From positions 1 to 64,000 of the forward strand of contig CAZLGW010000009.1 in NCBI GenBank assembly GCA_964559125.1: a stretch of 64,000 bases of DNA, in the 5' to 3' direction. The translations under genes were made by a program, and so were the position numbers. The DNA comes from Ravibacter sp964559125. GTDB taxonomy: Bacteria; Bacteroidota; Bacteroidia; Cytophagales; Spirosomataceae. Below the pieces are notes generated by a model, which saw nothing but the letters and a program-made list of their open reading frames with translations, searched no databases and was not told the DNA's origin. Shown here piece after piece: positions 18,186-26,778 of this stretch. The first letter of the stretch is position 1, and each line of letters opens with the position of its first letter.

Positions 18186-19088
18186 ATGTGGGACGTGGAA
18201 AAAAAATCTATCCTTGACGAAATCAAACAAACCGATCTAGTCAATCACCTGTCTTCACTCGGGCACGAGCCTGTTAAGGTTCGGGGAGTAAATTACTGGT
18301 ACCTTTCCCCGTTACGCGAGGAGAAAACGGCTTCCTTCAAAGTCAATCGAAAGCTTAATCGATGGTGGGATTTTGGCCTTGGTCAAGGCGGCAGTATAAT
18401 CGATTTCGGGATTCTGTATCATCAATACTCTATCAGCGACTTTATCCGGATGTTTTGGAGAAATCCTGACCGGGTAAATTGTCATAAAGTATGGTATCAG
18501 GACAGTGCGCGGAACAACCTCGAAGAAGGTATCACCATTCTAAAGGTCAAACCCCTCTTTTCAACGCCTTTACTTCATTACCTTGCGCTGAGAAAAATCC
18601 CAGTCGGTATTGCAGAAATATTCTGCCGGGAAGTGGTCTACCTGCTTCAAGGAAAAAACTACTACGCCATTGGATTTCCGAATGATTCCGGCGGCTACGA
18701 ACTGCGGAACTCATTTACGAAACTCTCTTCCTCTCCGAAAGACATTACCTGTATCACTAGTGGCAACCAAGAGGTTGCAGTGTTCGAAGGTTTCTTTGAT
18801 CTGCTTTCTTTCCTGGTAGCAAAAGGGATCAGGCAAGCCGTCCATTTGAATCTGATCGTACTCAATTCGCTGTCCTTTTTTGAAAGAGCCCGTCCTCTTA
18901 TGGAAGCTCATCGAAGGATACACCTCTACCTGGATAGAGATGCTGCTGGTCGTCAGAAAACGCGGGAAGCACTTTCTTTATCAGGCCGGTATCAAGACAA
19001 AAGTCACCTGTACCGCAATTATAAGGATCTGAACGAATGGCTAGTCCAGTCAGGCTTAAAGAAACGTCTTGCTTTAGAATTAAGATGA
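18186..19088 (+). CDS. Primase-like CHC2/Toprim protein of mobilisation block
   Basis: The N-terminus resembles the DnaG CHC2 domain (YWYLSPLREEKTASFKVN, then WWDFGLGQGGSIIDF), and the C-terminal half carries Toprim signatures: VAVFEGFFDLLSF, holding the Glu of the Toprim motif, and LYLDRDAAGRQ for the DxD motif. In DnaG the N-terminal pattern is CPFHxExTPSF with zinc-binding Cys and His; here those ligands are replaced (YLSPLREEKTASF), so it probably lacks the zinc. Such proteins are common in Bacteroidota mobilisable elements ahead of mob genes, where they may prime the transferred strand. 300 aa, no helicase domain. Confidence 0.8.
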   Translation: MWDVEKKSILDEIKQTDLVNHLSSLGHEPVKVRGVNYWYLSPLREEKTASFKVNRKLNRWWDFGLGQGGSIIDFGILYHQYSISDFIRMFWRNPDRVNCHKVWYQDSARNNLEEGITILKVKPLFSTPLLHYLALRKIPVGIAEIFCREVVYLLQGKNYYAIGFPNDSGGYELRNSFTKLSSSPKDITCITSGNQEVAVFEGFFDLLSFLVAKGIRQAVHLNLIVLNSLSFFERARPLMEAHRRIHLYLDRDAAGRQKTREALSLSGRYQDKSHLYRNYKDLNEWLVQSGLKKRLALELR

Positions 19089-19319
19089 GCCGGAACGAAA
19101 AATATACCAATTGTACGCCTACTCAAAACCAGCAGATGCCCTGCTCTAGGATGACTGGAAGATTGCTGCTTTTTTGCAATCGGCCAGATGTCAGATTGTA
19201 TCACAATCTAATCTGGTGGAGCCGCCCAGGCAGCTCTGCTGAAATGCCGGACCGCCCTTACTCCGGAGTCGTAGGCGGTAAGGCTTTAGAATGAACTTCT
19301 TAAAACGTAAAAATGGAAT
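19089..19319. other. Candidate oriT region
   Basis: This 231-nt spacer directly ahead of the mobC-relaxase pair holds a nested inverted repeat, CCAGAT/ATCTGG (19184-19189, 19211-19216) enclosing AGATTGT/ACAATCT (19193-19199, 19203-19209), and a second pair ACCGCC/GGCGGT (19251-19256, 19274-19279). Inverted repeats just upstream of relaxase genes are the usual layout of an origin of transfer. The nick site cannot be pinpointed by eye. A short ORF overlapping the primase stop is not convincing. Confidence 0.5.
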
Positions 19320-19322
19320 GTG

Positions 19323-19712
19323 ATGAGCGAAGATAACAATCGCAGCAAATGGCTGCACCTCAGGCTAAGCCCTAAAGAATACCAGACCGTCCAGCGACAA
19401 TTTAGCAAAACAACCTGTAGGAAGATCAGTGAATACGCCCGCAAGCGTCTGCTTTCTAAACCGGTTACGGTGAATTACCGCAACCAGTCTCTGGACGAGC
19501 TGATGAGGGAGCTAATCCAACTCAGAAGCGAGCTCAATAGCATTGGGAACAACTTCAATCAGGCAGTCAAGAAGCTGCATTCGTTGAGCATGATTCGACA
19601 GTTTCAAGACTGGATCACTGCTTACGAAACCGACCGGCAGAAGCTGATCACCCAAACCGGTAAGATCAAAGAACTGATCATCAGTCTGTCAGAAAAATGG
19701 TTGCAGTCATAA
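19323..19712 (+). CDS. MobC-like relaxosome accessory protein
   Basis: A 129-residue small DNA-binding protein of the plasmid mobilisation MobC type. The N-terminal LHLRLSPKEYQTVQRQF is a ribbon-helix-helix-like segment; the middle, ELIQLRSELNSIGNNFNQAVKKLH, is the family hallmark in which Ile-Gly-Asn-Asn-Phe-Asn-Gln is conserved. It helps the relaxase open oriT. The ATG at 19323 is used; a GTG precedes it. Its 3' end overlaps the relaxase gene by 16 nt, so the two are translationally coupled. Confidence 0.85.
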   Translation: MSEDNNRSKWLHLRLSPKEYQTVQRQFSKTTCRKISEYARKRLLSKPVTVNYRNQSLDELMRELIQLRSELNSIGNNFNQAVKKLHSLSMIRQFQDWITAYETDRQKLITQTGKIKELIISLSEKWLQS

Positions 19713-21001
19713 AAACCGGGAATTCCATTCGCCGGAGCTTTTACTATAACGAGAACAAAGTCGAGCAGGGTGTGGCCGAATGCATCATGGCCGGAAACTA
19801 TCCGTCCGATCCGGACGAGCTTTCTCAAAGCGCCCGACTGAACATGCTCCTGCGCCTGGCGGAGCTGAATCAAAATGTGAGGCGGAATAGCGTCCACATC
19901 TCACTTAATTTTGATCCGTCCGAAAACCTGGACCGAGAATGCCTGCAGCAAATCACTCAAACCTATATGGATAAAATCGGCTTCGGTGAGCAGCCTTTCC
20001 TGGTCTACCGGCATCACGATGCCGCTCACCCTCATATCCATGTGCTCTCCGTAAAAATACGTCCGGATGGCAGCCGAATTGAAACCCAAAACATCGGCCG
20101 GAATCTTTCCGAAAAAGCCAGGCGCGAAATCGAGCAGATTTTTGGACTAATAAAAGCAGACGATCGGAAGCAGGAAAATGCTTTCCATCTTCAGCCGGTC
20201 AATGTCGTCAAAGCGCTCTACGGTAAAAGTCAAACCAAGCAGGCCATTGGTAATGTGCTCAGTTCGGTTCTTGAGAAATACCGGTATACCAGCCTTCCGG
20301 AATTGAACGCTGTGCTCCGGCAATACAATGCATCGGCCGATCGCGGCAAGGAAAATTCCCGGGTTTATAAAGGGGGTGGATTGGTATATCGTATATTGGA
20401 TCAAGATGGAAAGCCTGTCGGTGTACCTATTAAAGCCAGTGATTTCTATTCCAAACCTACGCTTAAATACCTGGAGGAAAAGTTCGTTGTTAACCAGGCG
20501 CTACGTATTCCACATAAGACCCGAGTCAAAAATGCAATTGATCTTGCGTTGAAGCGTAACGAAGGCTTAACGCTTCCGAGCCTGGTGCAGTACTTGACCA
20601 AACAAGGTATCCATACCGTCCTGCGTCAAAATCCTGACGGGGTGATCTATGGTATCACCTATGTGGATCACCGTACCCGATGCGTTTTTAACGGGAGCGA
20701 GTTAGGTAAAGCCTACAGTGCGAAGGCGATACAGGAGCGGTTATCCCAGGCTCCTGTTTTGGAGCAGAAACCACACCAGCATCAATATTTAACAGCAGGC
20801 GCTCGGGTACCAGAAGAGAACGAGGCTCATTTGGCATTGGTCAGTGATCATTTTAATGATCGCCGATTCGTCGGGGCCTCACCTGAAACGGAAGATGCTT
20901 TCAAAGCACTTACCGAGCCTATACCGATGCAGGATTCCGCTCCTTACACCGGGCTCCGGAGAAAAAAGCGCAAGAAAAGGGGACTATCTATTCATTCTTG
21001 A
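19697..21001 (+). CDS. Relaxase/mobilisation nuclease (MobA/VirD2-like)
   Basis: A 434-residue relaxase. The N-terminal domain shows FYYNENKVEQGVAEC, then ENLDRECLQQITQTYMDKIGFGEQP, and the metal-binding motif HH at 106-107 with HPHIH at 111-115, the three-histidine signature of HUH-type relaxases. The enzyme nicks oriT and stays attached to the 5' end. The C-terminal half (about 190-434) is variable, with a basic tail RRKKRKKRG. Cotranscribed with the MobC-like gene upstream and the coupling-protein gene downstream. Confidence 0.9.
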   Translation: MVAVIKTGNSIRRSFYYNENKVEQGVAECIMAGNYPSDPDELSQSARLNMLLRLAELNQNVRRNSVHISLNFDPSENLDRECLQQITQTYMDKIGFGEQPFLVYRHHDAAHPHIHVLSVKIRPDGSRIETQNIGRNLSEKARREIEQIFGLIKADDRKQENAFHLQPVNVVKALYGKSQTKQAIGNVLSSVLEKYRYTSLPELNAVLRQYNASADRGKENSRVYKGGGLVYRILDQDGKPVGVPIKASDFYSKPTLKYLEEKFVVNQALRIPHKTRVKNAIDLALKRNEGLTLPSLVQYLTKQGIHTVLRQNPDGVIYGITYVDHRTRCVFNGSELGKAYSAKAIQERLSQAPVLEQKPHQHQYLTAGARVPEENEAHLALVSDHFNDRRFVGASPETEDAFKALTEPIPMQDSAPYTGLRRKKRKKRGLSIHS

Positions 21002-21010
21002 AATGACTTC

Positions 21011-23002
21011 ATGATGGCAATGCATACAGGAGAAAACGAACAGGCCTTGAGAAAGATCCTGGATATGACCAGGGTGATCAGCATCGTACTGCTGGCGTTA
21101 CATTTTTATTATTATTGCTACGGTGCTTTTGCCGAATGGAAGCTGGTAAGCCCGTTCAGCGACCGGCTGCTGATGAATATTCATAAAACCGGTTTGTTTG
21201 AGAAGTTCGTTCGTGCTAAAATCATCGCACTGGGCTTTCTTGCTATTTCCCTGCTTGGAGCCAGGGGCCGAAAGAACGAAAAGCTCAGCTACCAGACCGC
21301 ATTTACTTACATTGGGATCGGCTTGGCAGCGTATTTCCTGAGCTATCTCTTTCTATCGCTGCAAATGAAAGCCGCAGCTGTAGCCCTGATCTATATGAGC
21401 GTTACCTCTTTGGGCTTTATGCTGATCCTGACTGGAGGAACACTCTTGACCCGGATCGTCCGGAACCGGCTCAACAATAAGGATATCTTTAATAAGGAAA
21501 ATGAAACCTTTCCGCAGGAAGAGCGGCTATTGGAAAACGAGTATTCCATTAACCTGCCGGCCCGTTATCAATTGAAAAACAAAATCCGGGACAGCTGGAT
21601 AAACATCATCAATCCTTTTAGGGCATTGATGGTATTGGGATCTCCAGGATCCGGAAAGTCGTACTTCGTAATCCGGCATGTGATCACCCAGCATATAAAG
21701 AAAGGGTTTACCCTATTCGTGTATGACTTTAAGTTTGATGACCTTACCAGAATCACCTATAACACCTGGCTAACGTACAGGCACCTGTATTCTAAACCAC
21801 CCGCCTTTTACGTGATCAACTTTGATGATCTCACCCGTTCTCATCGTTGTAACCCACTGGATCCATCAGCCATGACCGATATTACCGACGCAGCCGAATC
21901 CGCTCGTACCATCCTGATGGGCCTCAACCGGGAATGGATCAGAAGACAAGGGGATTTCTTTGTCGAATCACCCATCAACTTCCTGACAGCGATTATCTGG
22001 TATTTGCGAAAATACCAGGACGGGGAGTTCTGTACGCTGCCGCATGTCATCGAGCTGATGCAGGCCGATTACGGCGACCTATTCAGCTTGCTTCGTACCG
22101 AAAAGGAAATCGAAGTGCTGATCAATCCGTTTGTCAATGCCTACCTGAACGATGTAATGCCACAGCTCGAAGGCCAGATCGCAGGAGCTAAAGTCGCGAT
22201 GGCCAGGCTTTCCTCTCCACAGCTCTATTATGTGCTCTCGGGCAATGACTTTACCCTTGACATCAACAACCCGGAAGAACCTAAAATCGTCTGTATGGGC
22301 AATAGCCCTCAAAAGGTACAAATCTACGGCGCAGTGCTTTCGCTTTATGTGAGCCGTCTGATCAAACTCGTCAACAAAAAGGGAAAACAAAAGTGCAGTC
22401 TGATCTTTGATGAGTTCCCCACCATTTACCTCAATAACATGGACAGCTTGATTGCTACAGCCCGCAGTAACAAGGTGGCTACCTGCCTGGGTATCCAGGA
22501 TTTCAGCCAGCTCCGGAAAGACTACGGCCGCGAACAGGCCGACGTGATCCTAAACATTACCGGGAATATCATTTCCGGCCAGGTGACGGGAGATACGGCG
22601 AAGCAACTATCAGAGCGCTTCGGAAAAATTATGCAAGACCGGGAAAGCTTGTCTATCAATAGCAGCGATACTTCTATCAGTCGCTCCAAACAGCTGGAAT
22701 CTGCTATCCCTCCCTCCAAAATCGCAACCCTCAGTTCCGGGGAGTTTGTGGGGATGGTGGCCGATGATCCGGATTGTAAGATTGAACTGAAGGCGTTTCA
22801 CTGTGAGATTGTGAATGACCATGAGACGCTCAAGCGGGAACAGGACGGGTATAAGAATATGGAGTCAGTAAGAAAGCTGGATGCGGATATGGTTCAGCGG
22901 AATTATCTGCAGATCAAGCAGGATGTGCAAGATATTATTGAGACGGAGATAGAGAGGATGCTGAGTGATCCGGGGCTGGAGTATTCGGCGGTGAGGAAAT
23001 AA
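21011..23002 (+). CDS. Type IV coupling protein (TraG/VirD4-like, Bacteroides MobC)
   Basis: A 663-residue inner-membrane ATPase that links the relaxosome to a conjugation channel. Hydrophobic helices lie in the first 160 residues, Walker A GSPGSGKS at 210-217, and Walker B in CSLIFDEFP near 465. A later segment, CLGIQDFSQLRKDYG, matches the TraG/TraD C-terminal motif. It begins 9 nt after the relaxase gene. No other conjugation genes are present, so the element appears mobilisable and dependent on a helper. Confidence 0.9.
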   Translation: MMAMHTGENEQALRKILDMTRVISIVLLALHFYYYCYGAFAEWKLVSPFSDRLLMNIHKTGLFEKFVRAKIIALGFLAISLLGARGRKNEKLSYQTAFTYIGIGLAAYFLSYLFLSLQMKAAAVALIYMSVTSLGFMLILTGGTLLTRIVRNRLNNKDIFNKENETFPQEERLLENEYSINLPARYQLKNKIRDSWINIINPFRALMVLGSPGSGKSYFVIRHVITQHIKKGFTLFVYDFKFDDLTRITYNTWLTYRHLYSKPPAFYVINFDDLTRSHRCNPLDPSAMTDITDAAESARTILMGLNREWIRRQGDFFVESPINFLTAIIWYLRKYQDGEFCTLPHVIELMQADYGDLFSLLRTEKEIEVLINPFVNAYLNDVMPQLEGQIAGAKVAMARLSSPQLYYVLSGNDFTLDINNPEEPKIVCMGNSPQKVQIYGAVLSLYVSRLIKLVNKKGKQKCSLIFDEFPTIYLNNMDSLIATARSNKVATCLGIQDFSQLRKDYGREQADVILNITGNIISGQVTGDTAKQLSERFGKIMQDRESLSINSSDTSISRSKQLESAIPPSKIATLSSGEFVGMVADDPDCKIELKAFHCEIVNDHETLKREQDGYKNMESVRKLDADMVQRNYLQIKQDVQDIIETEIERMLSDPGLEYSAVRK

Positions 23003-23018
23003 ATTTATGAGACCGCTT

Positions 23019-23243
23019 TTACTCCGCGGTTTGATCGCCCACATCAATAGTAATGATGATCTTATTCTTCTCCTGCCGCACATTGATCGTCTGACCATTC
23101 TTGAATCCGAGGTCCTGCAGCCATTTTCCGCATAACCGTATTTCGGGGAATATGACCGGAGGCCATGAATTGACTCGGCTAAAGTACTTGTAGTAGACTT
23201 TAAGCTGACGTTCGGCGCCAATGGGGTTTTGTTTCTCTTCCAT
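23019..23243 (-). CDS. symE: SymE-like type I toxin
   Basis: A 74-residue protein whose second half, IRLCGKWLQDLGFKNGQ followed by a strand NKIIITID, matches the SymE family, a toxin related to the AbrB/MazE fold that cleaves or binds RNA and in E. coli is controlled by the antisense RNA SymR. As in E. coli, it lies beside a type I restriction locus. It is divergent from the HTH gene and its start is 53 nt from the twin palindrome. An antisense RNA could be encoded opposite its 5' region, but I cannot show one. Confidence 0.8.
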   Translation of the reverse strand: MEEKQNPIGAERQLKVYYKYFSRVNSWPPVIFPEIRLCGKWLQDLGFKNGQTINVRQEKNKIIITIDVGDQTAE

Positions 23244-23295
23244 TTCAAAACGGATATAGTTTACTGCAAATTGTTTCTTTAAGTTAAAAATAATT

Positions 23296-23329
23296 TTCGT
23301 AAAACGAAATTATAATTTCGTTTTACGAA
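23296..23329. promoter_or_regulatory. Twin dyad operator between symE and HTH repressor
   Basis: A perfect 34-bp palindrome. Each arm is itself a dyad: TTCGTAAAACGAA at 23296-23308 and TTCGTTTTACGAA at 23317-23329, both TTCGT-N3-ACGAA. Their centres are 21 bp apart, two helical turns, as in cooperative repressor operators. A further AAACGAAAAG lies at about 23393. The position between the divergent symE and HTH genes makes it the likely binding site of the HTH protein, controlling symE and the RM operon. Confidence 0.75.
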
Positions 23330-23411
23330 TAAAATACAGGCTTAATACATTGATTTACATGAAGTTAATTTTTATCATTAAGTTTGCATTAAACGAAAAG
23401 TAATTTGTTGC

Positions 23412-23621
23412 ATGACCAAGCATAAGTATAATCGTATTAAGGCGGTTCTGGTTGAAAAGGATAAATCGGCGAAGTGGCTTTCTGAGCAATTGGGAAAAGA
23501 TAAGTCTACCGTATCACGATGGTGTACAAATGACATGCAGCCGACGATTGAAACGTTTTATGAAATTGCCAGACTCTTAGATGTGGATATCCGGGAGTTG
23601 CTGATTTCTACCGGGAAGTAG
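23412..23621 (+). CDS. XRE-family HTH transcriptional regulator
   Basis: A 69-residue Cro/CI-type protein consisting of little more than a helix-turn-helix: IKAVLVEKDKSAKWLSEQLG, then KDKSTVSRWCTNDMQPT as turn and recognition helix, and IETFYEIARLLDVDIRELL. It starts 82 nt after the twin palindrome and ends 20 nt before hsdM, so it is the first gene of the restriction operon. It is a good candidate for a control (C-protein-like) regulator that times methylase and restriction expression. Confidence 0.88.
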   Translation: MTKHKYNRIKAVLVEKDKSAKWLSEQLGKDKSTVSRWCTNDMQPTIETFYEIARLLDVDIRELLISTGK

Positions 23622-23641
23622 TTTTTATTTTGCGTTATTTT

Positions 23642-25990
23642 ATGAATACCTCAGTACACAATAAGCTTGTTTCTTTTATCTGGTCCATTGCAGATGACTC
23701 TCTACGTGATGTATACGTACGTGGAAAGTATCGTGACGTTATACTTCCAATGGTCGTTTTGCGCCGTTTGGACGCATTGCTTGAGCCCACTAAAGAGGCT
23801 GTAATGGAAGAAATGGCCTTTCAGAAAAGCATAATGAACTTTACCGAATGGGATGACAAAGGCTTGACACAGGCTTCTGGCTACGTTTTTTATAATACGA
23901 GTACATGGACCTTACAACGCCTGCACGATACGGCCACTAACAGCCAGCAAATTCTTCAGGGTAACTTCGAGGACTACCTCAACGGTTTCAGCGCCAACGT
24001 AAAAGAGATCATCGACAAATTCAAGCTCAAAAGCCAGGTCCGCCACATGGCCGCAAAAGATGTGCTGCTGGATGTGCTCGAAAAATTCATATCGCCTACT
24101 ATCAATCTGACACCTTTTGAAAAACTGGATCCGCAGGGGCGTAAGCTGCCTCCGCTGTCTAACCTTGGTATGGGCTACGTTTTTGAGGAGCTGATTCGAA
24201 AATTTAACGAGGAGAACAACGAGGAGGCAGGAGAACACTTTACCCCGCGCGAAGTGATTAACCTCATGACCCATGTCGTTTTCGAACCGGTAAAGGATAG
24301 TCTTCCTCCGGTTATGACCATTTACGACCCAGCCTGCGGCAGTGGTGGAATGCTGACCGAATCTCAAAATTTCATCAAGGACGAAGAAGGCGAAATTCAG
24401 GCTAAAGGCGATGTGTATCTGTATGGAAAAGAAAGCCAGGACGAAACGTATGCGATTTGCAAATCGGACATGATGATCAAGGGGAACAATCCCGAAAACA
24501 TCCGCCTGGGTTCTACGCTTGCCACTGATGAATTTGCTGGGATCAAGTTCGATTTTATGCTTTCTAACCCTCCATATGGTAAATCCTGGGCGACTGATCT
24601 AAAATACATCAAAGATGGTAAAGATGTGATCGACCCGCGCTTCAGAGTAAAGCTGAAAGACTACTGGGGAAATGAGGAGGAGGTTGACGCGACACCCAGA
24701 TCGTCGGATGGCCAGCTGCTCTTTCTGATGGAAATGGTTTCAAAGATGAAGCCGCTGACACAAAGTCCGAGAGGCTGCCGTATTGCGTCGGTACATAACG
24801 GGTCAAGCCTGTTTACCGGTGATGCAGGCGGCGGCGAGAGCAACATCCGTCGGTATATTGTTGAAAATGATTGGCTGGAGGCTATTGTGCAGCTGCCGAA
24901 CAACCTTTTTTACAATACGGGCATCACTACCTATATCTGGATTCTGAGCAATCGTAAAGCTGCTCACCGGAAAGGGAAGGTGCAGCTCATCGATGCGGGG
25001 CAGCTTTACCAGAAGCTTCGGAAGAACCTGGGAAATAAAAACTGCGAGTTTTCGCCTGATCATATCCGGGAGATCGTCCGAGTGTATTCCGCAATGGAAG
25101 CAATAGAGCGCGAAAGTGAAAGCGGCATTGCCTCGCAGGTATTTGACAATACCGATTTTGGCTATTACAAAGTGACCATTGAAAGGCCAAAACGGTTAAA
25201 AGCGCAGTTTACACAGGAGCGGATTGCTGCCCTTCGCTTCGATAAATCACTGCGTGAACCCATGAGCTGGGCGTATGAGGCATTTGGCGACGAGGTGTAT
25301 ACCCGGCTGCACGACCACCAAAAGGCGATCCTCGACTGGTGTGAGAAAAACGAACTGAACCTCAATGCCAAACAAAGCAAGGCACTCGTTAGCGCCGACA
25401 TCTGGCAAAAGCAGCTGGATTTACTGAATACAGCCGTCTCGTTACTGGAAACCATCGGCATGGAGGAATTCAGCGACTTTAATGTATTCCGAGCAGCAGT
25501 AGATGCCGCACTTAAGAAATCAGGTATCAAACTTGCGGCCACGGAGAAAAATGCCATTCTGAATGCAGTAAGCTGGTACGATGCCGATGCGGAAAAGGTA
25601 GTAAAAGGAAGTGTAAAACTTCCAGGAGAAAAGCTGGAAAGGCTGTTACAATACCTCAGCTGTACGGAAGAGCAGTTGCCAGACTATGGCTACTATCCAA
25701 CTGGAAAAAAGGGCGGATACCTGCAATACGAGACGGAAAGCGACCTGCGCGACACGGAGAATGTGCCGCTAAAAGACAGCATCTATGAATATTTTACCCG
25801 TGAAGTAAAACCGCATGTGGTCGAAGCCTGGATCAACCTCGATGCCACCAAAATCGGGTATGAGATCAGCTTCAATAAGTATTTCTACAGGCATAGGCCG
25901 CTGCGGAGCATTGAGGAGGTAACGGCAGATATACTGGCTTTGGAGGCAGAGAGCGATGGATTGATCCGGGAGATATTGGAGATGGGTTGA
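23642..25990 (+). CDS. hsdM: Type I restriction-modification methyltransferase subunit
   Basis: A 782-residue N6-adenine methyltransferase, start at the ATG 23642 because the frame opens earlier only with TTG. The N-terminal HsdM helical domain (HNKLVSFIWSIADDSLRDVYVRGKYRDVILPM) is followed by the SAM-binding motif DPACGSGGML and the catalytic NPPYG. The C-terminal region of about 250 residues, beyond the usual 500-aa HsdM, includes RFRVKLKDYW and EVKPHVVEAWIN segments seen in long HsdM variants. It needs HsdS for specificity and acts with HsdR. First enzyme gene of the operon. Confidence 0.93.
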   Translation: MNTSVHNKLVSFIWSIADDSLRDVYVRGKYRDVILPMVVLRRLDALLEPTKEAVMEEMAFQKSIMNFTEWDDKGLTQASGYVFYNTSTWTLQRLHDTATNSQQILQGNFEDYLNGFSANVKEIIDKFKLKSQVRHMAAKDVLLDVLEKFISPTINLTPFEKLDPQGRKLPPLSNLGMGYVFEELIRKFNEENNEEAGEHFTPREVINLMTHVVFEPVKDSLPPVMTIYDPACGSGGMLTESQNFIKDEEGEIQAKGDVYLYGKESQDETYAICKSDMMIKGNNPENIRLGSTLATDEFAGIKFDFMLSNPPYGKSWATDLKYIKDGKDVIDPRFRVKLKDYWGNEEEVDATPRSSDGQLLFLMEMVSKMKPLTQSPRGCRIASVHNGSSLFTGDAGGGESNIRRYIVENDWLEAIVQLPNNLFYNTGITTYIWILSNRKAAHRKGKVQLIDAGQLYQKLRKNLGNKNCEFSPDHIREIVRVYSAMEAIERESESGIASQVFDNTDFGYYKVTIERPKRLKAQFTQERIAALRFDKSLREPMSWAYEAFGDEVYTRLHDHQKAILDWCEKNELNLNAKQSKALVSADIWQKQLDLLNTAVSLLETIGMEEFSDFNVFRAAVDAALKKSGIKLAATEKNAILNAVSWYDADAEKVVKGSVKLPGEKLERLLQYLSCTEEQLPDYGYYPTGKKGGYLQYETESDLRDTENVPLKDSIYEYFTREVKPHVVEAWINLDATKIGYEISFNKYFYRHRPLRSIEEVTADILALEAESDGLIREILEMG

Positions 25991-26039
25991 GATATTATAA
26001 CCGCTCGAACGGTGATAAAAAACGGCTTTTTTCAAATAA

Positions 26040-26699
26040 ATGGTAAAGATATTAGACATGAAAATTGAGGAGTTAATTGATCAGGCGAAGATACTGATTG
26101 ATTCGAGTCCTCCTGATACTAACGGATTTCTAACCGAGTCTCTAGAGTTTTTACGACTTTATGCAGGTGAAAAAAGCTCGTTCTATTTACAACTTCGGGA
26201 TAAGACCAAAAATATACCAATGAAGGACTCTCATGACTTCGAGTTCGATTCTCAGAGAGTACAAAATCATATCAGGAGCTGTTTAATGGCATTTGTTCGC
26301 TTTGCTGAGAAAGGACTTTTAGGCGGCGTTTCAATCAAGAGGCAGGCAGAAATCGATGTGGCAAATGACATTCTAAGTCAGGCGAGCCTACTGCTTAATA
26401 CCAAAGGAATTCATCCGGCTTCTCCCTGTGTTTTGATTGGAGCGGTTTTGGAAGAGTTTCTCAGGACGTGGTTAGAAGAGAAGGGGATAAGTTTGGGTGG
26501 ATTAAAACCATCTATTGACACCTATTCAAAAAAGCTGTATGAAAATAAGCTTATCGACAAGCAAGATATGAAAGATATAACCGCTTGGGGCGGATTAAGA
26601 AATCATGCGGCTCATGGGGAATGGGAGCATGTGTCCGAAGTTAATAGAATTAGTATCATGTTGGAAGGAGTTAATTTGTTTATGCGCAAGCACAGTTAA
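26040..26699 (+). CDS. HEPN-like protein inside the type I RM operon
   Basis: A 219-residue soluble helical protein. Near the C-terminus GGLRNHAAHGEW provides R187-x4-H192, the RX4-6H motif of HEPN domains, and the surrounding pattern (VLIGAVLEEFLRTWLEEKG, then a helix and RNHAAHG) also resembles DUF4145-type domains. Many HEPN proteins are metal-independent RNases used in phage defence or toxin-antitoxin pairs. It lies between hsdM and hsdS, in the same direction, with a noticeably lower GC content than hsdM. Function as a nuclease is inferred from one motif and from location. Confidence 0.65.
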   Translation: MVKILDMKIEELIDQAKILIDSSPPDTNGFLTESLEFLRLYAGEKSSFYLQLRDKTKNIPMKDSHDFEFDSQRVQNHIRSCLMAFVRFAEKGLLGGVSIKRQAEIDVANDILSQASLLLNTKGIHPASPCVLIGAVLEEFLRTWLEEKGISLGGLKPSIDTYSKKLYENKLIDKQDMKDITAWGGLRNHAAHGEWEHVSEVNRISIMLEGVNLFMRKHS

Positions 26700-26778
26700 A
26701 AAATGTCATTTCTATCGACAAGTGGTCAACAAAATAGTAAAAGTTAAGGCGGGATCTTTTCTTATAAAAGAATAGCAG

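Noticed and set aside
19037..19294. Small ORF overlapping the primase-like gene end
   Set aside because: It covers the inverted repeats of the likely oriT and its translation resembles no known protein.
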